Shown piece after piece: positions 34,529-39,139 of a stretch of DNA of 39,139 nt. The position numbers and the translations under genes are program-made. Each line of letters starts with the position of its first letter. Positions within the stretch are counted from its first letter, which is position 1. The stretch spans positions 1 through 39,139 of the forward strand of contig CAMUHN010000027.1 in NCBI GenBank assembly GCA_947088675.1, written 5' to 3'. The notes below the pieces were generated by a model. The model saw only the letters and a list, made by a program, of their open reading frames with translations. It did not search any database and was not told the DNA's origin. The DNA comes from an uncultured Roseburia sp. (GTDB lineage: Bacteria > Bacillota > Clostridia > Lachnospirales > Lachnospiraceae).

Positions 34529-36652
34529 ATGATTAACAGGCAGCACAAACAGGAACACGGGGCACGATTACAGCCGCTTGACGAAATCGCAGGATACAAG
34601 GTGCGTCCAGGATTTTACAACACAAACGGCGCGACGTGCGCAAACAACGGAGTCAGTTTTACCATTCAGTCGATGGGGGCGACAAAGTGTACACTGCTCT
34701 TATTTTATCCGAAACAGAAAGAACCGTATGCACGGATTGAATTGCCGGAGGCATACCATATCGGAAATACCTATTCGATTTTTGTATTTGGGCTGATGAT
34801 TGAAGAATTTGAATACGCCTTTCAATTAGACGGGCCGAACGATCCGAAAAACGGATTGCTGTTTGACAAAAACCGCGTACTGCTCGATCCGTATGCAAGA
34901 GCTGTCGTGGATCAGAGAAAATGGGGCGAACGGCACGAAAACAGCGATGAATATGTATATCGCGCCAGGGTTGTCCAGAATAATTTTGACTGGGGAACAG
35001 TCGGACAGCTGGAAACGCCGCAGGAAGATCTGATTATCTATGAGATGCATGTGCGCGGATTTACAAAACATGAGTCATCCGGCGTTACTGCAAAAGGAAC
35101 TTACGAAGGTCTTCGCCAGAAAATTCCGTATCTGAAAGATCTGGGAATCAATGCAGTCGAACTGATGCCCATCTTCGAGTTTGACGAGATGGAGGGCACC
35201 CGGGTGGTTGACGGGGAGCGTCTCTACAACTACTGGGGTTATAATACGATCTGCTTTTTTGCGCCCAATACCGGTTATACTTCGGTACAGGAACATAATC
35301 ATGAGGGCGAGGAATTAAAGCAGCTGATCTGTGAATTGAAAGAAAACGGAATTGAAGTATTTTTAGATGTAGTCTTTAACCATACGGCAGAAGGCAATGA
35401 GGACGGGCCGATTTTCTCGTTTAAAGGGATTGATAATAATATTTACTATATATTAACGCCGGACGGTTATTATTATAACTTCAGCGGCTGCGGCAATGTT
35501 ATGAACTGCAATCATCCGAATGTCCGTCAGTTTATCATTAACTGTCTGCGCTACTGGGTTGTAGAATACCGGATTGACGGGTTCCGGTTTGATCTTGCCT
35601 CGATCCTGACAAGGGATCAGGACGGCGCTCCCATGCCGAATCCGCCGATTTTACAGATGATTGCCTGTGATACAATACTCGGAAAAGTAAAACTGATCGC
35701 CGAGGCGTGGGATGCGGGCGGACTTTATCAGGTCGGCAGTTTTCCATCCTGGCGCCGCTGGGCGGAGTGGAACGGCAGATATCGAGACGATATGCGCCGC
35801 TTTCTGAAAGGAGATAACGGAATGGCGGGAGCTGCCATTGCACGTATTACCGGATCCAGCGACATTTATAATCCAAGTTACCGCGGCACGGGCGCATCCG
35901 TAAACTTTATCACCTGTCACGACGGATTTACGCTCTACGATCTGTATTCTTACAACGTAAAACACAATGAAAAGAACGGCTGGAACAATACGGACGGCGA
36001 TAATAACAGCCACAGCTGGAACTGCGGGACAGAGGGCGATACGGACGATCCGCAGATTGAAAAGCTGCGCCGCCGCATGGTCAAAAATGCATATGCAGCA
36101 CTGATGTGTTCCAGAGGGCCGGCAATGATCTATGCAGGGGACGAATTTTGTAATACGCAGTTTGGCAATAACAATGCATACTGTCAGGACAATGTGATTT
36201 CCTGGCTGGACTGGAACAGGCTGAATGAATACCAGGAGATCCATGATTTTGTACGTTTCATGATTGCCTTTCGCAAAAAATATGCCATACTGCGCAAAAC
36301 AACAAAGGCCGCCGCGTGCAAACTGCCGGAGATCAGTATTCACAATGGTTATCCATGGAACGGCGGTACCGATTCTTCGAGCAAACTGATCGGTATTATG
36401 TATGCCGGAAGAGATGACGACGATGTCAGGGACGATATTATCTTTTACTGTATGAATGCATACTGGGAAGAGCTTGTCATGCAGCTGCCGGAATTGCCGT
36501 ATCAGATGCACTGGAAGATTGCGGTGAACACGTTTCTGGAATATGAAGACGGAAAAGATATGGAACCGGAGACGGATTTTGCGTATAAGATGTCACTGCG
36601 TATGCCGCCGCGTACAACAGTAATTCTGGTGGCAGTGAAAGATACGGAGTAA
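34529..36652 (+). CDS. glycogen debranching enzyme / isoamylase-type GH13
   Basis: A 707-residue cytoplasmic alpha-1,6-glucosidase of the GlgX/TreX/isoamylase group (GH13_11 type), which removes branches from glycogen or similar glucans. The N-terminal 150 residues are a CBM48-like domain with the family opening GYKVRPGFYNTNGAT. The barrel follows with region I DVVFNH (280-285), region II GFRFDLAS with nucleophile D355, region III AEAWD with acid/base E392, and region IV ITCHD with H464/D465. The C-terminal beta domain is present and length is normal. GGAGG lies six bases before the ATG. It has its own promoter and terminator, so its place after the fucosidases may only reflect a shared role in carbohydrate use. 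Confidence 0.93.
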   Translation: MINRQHKQEHGARLQPLDEIAGYKVRPGFYNTNGATCANNGVSFTIQSMGATKCTLLLFYPKQKEPYARIELPEAYHIGNTYSIFVFGLMIEEFEYAFQLDGPNDPKNGLLFDKNRVLLDPYARAVVDQRKWGERHENSDEYVYRARVVQNNFDWGTVGQLETPQEDLIIYEMHVRGFTKHESSGVTAKGTYEGLRQKIPYLKDLGINAVELMPIFEFDEMEGTRVVDGERLYNYWGYNTICFFAPNTGYTSVQEHNHEGEELKQLICELKENGIEVFLDVVFNHTAEGNEDGPIFSFKGIDNNIYYILTPDGYYYNFSGCGNVMNCNHPNVRQFIINCLRYWVVEYRIDGFRFDLASILTRDQDGAPMPNPPILQMIACDTILGKVKLIAEAWDAGGLYQVGSFPSWRRWAEWNGRYRDDMRRFLKGDNGMAGAAIARITGSSDIYNPSYRGTGASVNFITCHDGFTLYDLYSYNVKHNEKNGWNNTDGDNNSHSWNCGTEGDTDDPQIEKLRRRMVKNAYAALMCSRGPAMIYAGDEFCNTQFGNNNAYCQDNVISWLDWNRLNEYQEIHDFVRFMIAFRKKYAILRKTTKAAACKLPEISIHNGYPWNGGTDSSSKLIGIMYAGRDDDDVRDDIIFYCMNAYWEELVMQLPELPYQMHWKIAVNTFLEYEDGKDMEPETDFAYKMSLRMPPRTTVILVAVKDTE

Positions 36653-36671
36653 ATGAACCTACAGGATGGTA

Positions 36672-37013
36672 TTATCCGGTTCTGTCTTTGGGATGGCAGC
36701 TCAGACTGGCTGCCATCTCTTCTAAAACAGACCGGTTATGGCTGTCCAGCAGACGGTAATTCCGAATCAGGCGGTCTTCCTTTTCATTTAGTATAAAATC
36801 GGACTGCAAATGCAGGCTGCGGTTTCCAAGCAGATCATAAAGAGATGTGCCAAGATATTCTGCAATTTTATTTGCCGTTTCAAAATCCGGAGATCGCCGG
36901 TTACGGATATAACCGTTTACAGTATTCGGATGAAGAAACAGGTCTGCGGCGAGTCTTCGCTGCGAAATGCCCTTTTCCGTTAAAAGCTCCTGGATACGTG
37001 AGCCGTTGATCAT
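36672..37013 (-). CDS. XRE-family helix-turn-helix regulator
   Basis: A 113-residue DNA-binding protein. Residues 1-62 are an HTH_3 domain: IQELLTEKGISQRRLAADLFLHPNTVNGYIRNRRSPDFETANKIAEYL (written here as one domain from residue 7 to 54, split as IQELLTEKGISQRRLAADL and FLHPNTVNGYIRNRRSP). The short C-terminal helix (ILNEKEDRLIRNYRLLD, then RSVLEEMAAS) is common in clostridial members of this type, probably for dimerisation. The start follows ACAGG by eight bases. It converges on the debranching enzyme gene with only 19 bases between the stops. Its targets are unknown; a small inverted repeat at 37037-37048 in front of its own gene may be an autoregulatory site. Confidence 0.88.
   Translation of the reverse strand: MINGSRIQELLTEKGISQRRLAADLFLHPNTVNGYIRNRRSPDFETANKIAEYLGTSLYDLLGNRSLHLQSDFILNEKEDRLIRNYRLLDSHNRSVLEEMAASLSCHPKDRTG
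36692..36722 (+). terminator. possible terminator of the debranching gene inside the XRE gene
   Basis: A perfect 9-base inverted repeat GATGGCAGC / GCTGCCATC (36692-36700 with 36709-36717), 8-base loop, followed by TCTTCT on the plus strand. It lies 40 bases after the debranching stop, but within the convergent XRE coding sequence. The T run is weak. Confidence 0.4.
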
Positions 37014-37036
37014 GTTTCAACCTGTCCTCTCCATAC

Positions 37037-37048
37037 AAACTTGCGTTT
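37037..37048. promoter_or_regulatory. small palindrome upstream of the XRE gene
   Basis: AAAC-TTGC-GTTT, 24 bases before the XRE start codon. The size suits an XRE-type operator, but such a short palindrome can occur by chance. Confidence 0.25.
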
Positions 37049-37090
37049 ACGTATTTTCGAAAAAGGTATTTGAAAACATCCCGCCCGACA

Positions 37091-37822
37091 CTATGTCCAA
37101 CCGCCGTCAAGCGTGATGATCTGTCCGGTCAGATATTCGCCGCTCTCGGCAATCTGTCTGGTCAAAAGCGCAGCCTCCTCGGGCGTGCCAAGACGTCCGG
37201 CAGGAATTTCATCGATCAGCGCCTGCAGTTCTTCCCCGGAAAAAACGGCATTCATACGCGTGTCGATCGCGCCGAAAGAAATGGCATTTACCTGAATATT
37301 ACTCGGCGCAAGTTCTTTTGCCAATGCCTTTGTAAAAGCGTTGACGCCGCCTTTACAGGCAGAATATGCAACTTCGCAGGATGCGCCGACACTGCCCCAG
37401 ACAGAGGAAATGTTAATGATTTTCCCCCTTTTTTTCTGCAACATAAACGGAATGGCCAGTTTACAGGTTGAAAAAACGGCGGTCAGGTTTGTGTTTACAA
37501 CGCGCGTCCAGTCGTCAAAATTCATTTCATGGAGCAGCCCGATGTAAGAAATCCCGGCATTGTTAATCAGTATATCAATGCCGCCGAACTGCCGCTCTAT
37601 TTCATGGAATAATCTTTCCACATAAGAATAATCGGAAACATCTCCTACGCTCGTCATAACAGTGACAGCGTATTTCTGCTGCAGCTCGTTTTTTAACTGT
37701 AAAAGCTCCGGTTCTGATTTACGGCAGGTTATGACAAGGCGGTACCCGCTCTGTGCAAAAGTCGTGGCAATCGCGCGCCCGATACCGGCGGAGGCGCCTG
37801 TGATCAGTACTGTCCGATCCAT
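37091..37822 (-). CDS. short-chain dehydrogenase/reductase, FabG-like
   Basis: A 243-residue NAD(P)-dependent oxidoreductase of the classical SDR family, most like 3-oxoacyl-ACP reductases. The nucleotide-binding TGASAGIG (8-15), NNAG (87-90), and catalytic S140, Y153 and K157 (YSACK) are all present, as is the C-terminal ITLDGGW. AAAGGGG precedes the ATG. Members range from fatty-acid synthesis to sugar-alcohol and steroid conversion, and with no fatty-acid genes beside it the substrate cannot be stated. It is 77 bases upstream of the XRE gene on the same strand, so both may be transcribed together. Confidence 0.93.
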   Translation of the reverse strand: MDRTVLITGASAGIGRAIATTFAQSGYRLVITCRKSEPELLQLKNELQQKYAVTVMTSVGDVSDYSYVERLFHEIERQFGGIDILINNAGISYIGLLHEMNFDDWTRVVNTNLTAVFSTCKLAIPFMLQKKRGKIINISSVWGSVGASCEVAYSACKGGVNAFTKALAKELAPSNIQVNAISFGAIDTRMNAVFSGEELQALIDEIPAGRLGTPEEAALLTRQIAESGEYLTGQIITLDGGWT

Positions 37823-37872
37823 AATAACCCCTTTCTAAACATGTGTATCACTCTTTGAATATGGGTTTATGC

Positions 37873-37934
37873 CTGCATCGATTAAGCTGATGCAGAATCA
37901 TTGCACTTTACCAAACGTATCGCTATATTGGTAA
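37873..37934. promoter_or_regulatory. two inverted repeats upstream of the SDR gene
   Basis: CTGCATC-N9-GATGCAG (37873-37895) and TTACCAA-N13-TTGGTAA (37908-37934) lie in the 195-base gap between the SDR and kinase genes. They may be operators or an RNA hairpin in the SDR leader. The second recalls TTACCA-N5-TGGTAA in the M60 promoter, but the spacing differs. Confidence 0.35.
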
Positions 37935-38017
37935 GCATATCATCCCGCCTTTTCTCCGGCTCTCTCCTGAACGCCAGGATGCGGTCTCTGTTATCACATC
38001 ATTTTTCCTATCTGTTT

Positions 38018-38554
38018 CTACTGTTTTTTCCATGACAGATCCCCTCTCTCCCAAAACTTTTTTACCTCAGACGGTGTTTTCAGTATGATCGTTTTCTCAA
38101 AATAGTCAATGCCAACCTGACGAAAAAAATCTTTCTGCGCTTTATTGCGCCCCCTGTACAAAATCCACCAGAGAAATTCGGCGGAAATACGCTCCCTGCA
38201 GCCTGCAGTCATTGACTCCCTGCTTTTTCCGCGATACATCAAATATCGCCTGATCACACGAAACAGGCATATGTACATCGGAAAGTTTAATATAATAATA
38301 TGTGTGGCGCTGTCAAACCGCCGTTTGAAACAGACAGACCGATAAGTGCCGTCGATGACCCAGCTCTGATTTTCATCTAAAAAACCGGATACAATACGTT
38401 CCCTGTCGTCTTTGTCTCGCTCCCTCCAGCCGGGCATCCAGTGCACACAATCCAGATGCAGCACCTTACAGCCGTATTTTTTCCCCAGCTGCTGCGCCAT
38501 TGTTGATTTTCCGCTGCCACTGAAGCCGATAATTACAACCCTTTGTTCGTCCAT
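38018..38554 (-). CDS. P-loop kinase, topology-modulation / adenylate-kinase-like
   Basis: A 178-residue P-loop NTPase of the group often labelled DNA topology modulation protein (FlaR-like) or adenylate-kinase-related. Walker A is GFSGSGKST (10-18). LHLDCVHWMPGW and SWVIDGTYRS follow, where these proteins bind the acceptor, and a basic middle region (RVIRRYLMYRGKSRESM) fits the lid. I start at 38554 (MDEQRVV), six bases after AAGGGAG; the longer frame begins upstream of that site. The phosphate acceptor is unknown, and the topology name comes from old genetics, not established chemistry. It is 195 bases upstream of the SDR gene on the same strand. Confidence 0.88.
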   Translation of the reverse strand: MDEQRVVIIGFSGSGKSTMAQQLGKKYGCKVLHLDCVHWMPGWRERDKDDRERIVSGFLDENQSWVIDGTYRSVCFKRRFDSATHIIILNFPMYICLFRVIRRYLMYRGKSRESMTAGCRERISAEFLWWILYRGRNKAQKDFFRQVGIDYFEKTIILKTPSEVKKFWERGDLSWKKQ

Positions 38555-38580
38555 AGTTCTCCCTTTCTGCATTTAAAATG

Positions 38581-38598
38581 TGTGCGTCCCGACGCACA
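38581..38598 (-). repeat. hairpin in the leader of the kinase gene
   Basis: TGTGCGTC-CC-GACGCACA, a perfect 8-base inverted repeat, followed by CGCG-N6-CGCG, both GC-rich and only 27-60 bases before the kinase start codon. In RNA they would form stable hairpins in the leader. Confidence 0.5.
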
Positions 38599-38688
38599 TC
38601 CGCGCCGCAGCGCGGCTGCTTTGGCAGCTGTTCTCCGGTTTTTATCCATTGACATTCTTCTCGATACAGATTTATTCCCAATTTTCTG

Positions 38689-38697
38689 ATTATAGCA
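38689..38697 (-). promoter_or_regulatory. extended -10 promoter of the kinase gene
   Basis: On the minus strand TGCTATAAT, a perfect extended -10. The -35 position has only TTCCAA. The leader would be about 125 bases and include the hairpins at 38581-38620. Confidence 0.5.
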
Positions 38698-38809
38698 CAT
38701 TGGAAATAAAGTTGGAACAAAAATTTATATTATCTTTTCTTTTTACGGAGTTGATGCATTACTGCGAAAAGTTCCAGGTCACACACCGGAGAACATCTCT
38801 CCAATCCAT

Positions 38810-38838
38810 TAGACTTTATCTCACGAACATGATATAAT
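38810..38838 (+). promoter_or_regulatory. promoter of the phosphoesterase gene
   Basis: TAGACT (38810-38815), 17 bases, perfect TATAAT (38833-38838), about 88 bases before the GTG start. Confidence 0.6.
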
Positions 38839-38859
38839 AACGACAGTCAACGGTAAAAC

Positions 38860-38886
38860 ACGGGATGTATCCTGTTTTTTATTTTT
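38860..38886 (+). terminator. weak terminator-like hairpin in the phosphoesterase leader
   Basis: ACGGG-N6-CCTGT (one G-T pair) followed by TTTTTATTTTTT. It begins about 15 bases after the predicted transcription start. With so short a stem it may be a partial attenuator or chance. Confidence 0.35.
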
Positions 38887-38925
38887 TCGACGCTGACATT
38901 TCGATGATCCTATTTATGGAGAGGA

Positions 38926-39139
38926 GTGATTATCACGACGCGAAAAAGAAAAGCATACTGGGTCGCAATTGCAGCGGCTTTCCTTTTTCTTCTGTTGCCG
39001 GTCCGGGGAATCGCATCGGATTCGTGGGACAGCTGGAAAAAGGAATGGAACAAAATACAGAATGACTGGACGCTTGTGGCAATGACGCCCGGAAGTGACG
39101 AGTCGCAGATGAATTTTGCATGGTACAGCAAAAAAGGAG
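38926..39139 (+). CDS. purple-acid-phosphatase-like phosphoesterase, N-terminal part
   Basis: The first 71 codons of a gene that leaves the window. The start is GTG at 38926, with GGAG four bases upstream; an in-frame stop at 38905 and the lack of other starts between leave no better choice. Residues 1-31 are a signal peptide (basic RKRK, hydrophobic core, cleavage near GIA/SD). The next stretch, VAMTPGSDESQMNFAWYSKKG split as VAMTPGSDES and QMNFAWYSKKG, is the N-terminal FN3-like strand pair seen in bacterial purple-acid-phosphatase-type metallophosphoesterases. The catalytic domain is outside the window, so the call rests on this motif. The enzyme would act outside the membrane. Confidence 0.7.
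   Translation, partial: MIITTRKRKAYWVAIAAAFLFLLLPVRGIASDSWDSWKKEWNKIQNDWTLVAMTPGSDESQMNFAWYSKKG

Noticed and set aside
35651-36511. 286-codon minus-strand frame opposite the debranching gene
   Set aside because: Lies entirely over the conserved GH13 barrel and C-terminal domain; Cys/His/Ile-rich composition typical of antisense frames.
37037-37934. A shared operator linking TTACCAA-N13-TTGGTAA (37908-37934) with the M60 palindrome
   Set aside because: Half-sites are similar but the spacer differs by 8 or more bases, so I do not claim one regulator.

Overview
The window reads as chromosomal DNA of a gut-type Clostridia, most likely Lachnospiraceae. The reasons are moderate G+C, strong AGGAGG-type ribosome binding sites, frequent TTG starts, TTGACA/TATAAT promoters with 17-base spacers, and large secreted modular proteins ending in Ig-like and FN3-like domains. 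The species assignment is inference. No tRNA, complete rRNA or CRISPR array was recognised.

Layout. (1) 1-165: a strong leftward promoter with an A/T-rich UP-like element, followed by what looks like an rRNA leader running off the left edge. (2) 322-6838, minus: a very large secreted M60-family (mucinase-type) metallopeptidase carrying a dockerin-like module, then a secreted cohesin-like/Ig-like protein. They look like a two-part extracellular enzyme assembly, and the M60 promoter carries a palindrome between -35 and -10. (3) 7152-8315: a flavodiiron protein with its own promoter and terminator. (4) 8444-13209, minus: a run encoding a DUF1287 Cys/His hydrolase-like protein, a TPM-like membrane protein, a BspA-type LRR protein broken by an in-frame stop, an AlkD-type glycosylase and a lipoprotein. 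(5) 13284-18941, plus: an FG-GAP-like secreted protein, response regulator, histidine kinase and signal-anchored protein with overlapping or near-overlapping ends. Six 11-base direct repeats and a terminator/promoter follow, then a fusion of peptidoglycan amidase and polysaccharide deacetylase. (6) 18909-20189: a small membrane protein, then a scar of mobile DNA (dead tyrosine recombinase fragment, frameshifted small gene, inverted repeats). (7) 20190-25542: a MATE exporter; a PlsY-like acyltransferase overlapping an MGDG-synthase/UgtP-like glycosyltransferase; then, convergently, a polysaccharide pyruvyl transferase, a 50-residue membrane protein and a flavin reductase. (8) 25618-34318: an AraC regulator divergent from two overlapping GH95 alpha-fucosidase genes, the first apparently cytoplasmic and the second secreted and multidomain. 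(9) 34529-39139: a GH13 glycogen-debranching enzyme, XRE regulator, short-chain dehydrogenase, small P-loop kinase and the beginning of a purple-acid-phosphatase-like phosphoesterase.

Two themes connect the genes. One is breakdown of host glycoprotein: M60 peptidase with dockerin, cohesin-like partner and AraC-controlled GH95 pair, with shared C-terminal FN3-like domains. The other is envelope remodelling: a two-component operon apparently driving a cell-wall amidase/deacetylase through a phased repeat array, plus a separate glycolipid and pyruvylation cluster. The most interesting items are the 11-base repeat array, the cohesin/dockerin pair and the tandem GH95 genes.
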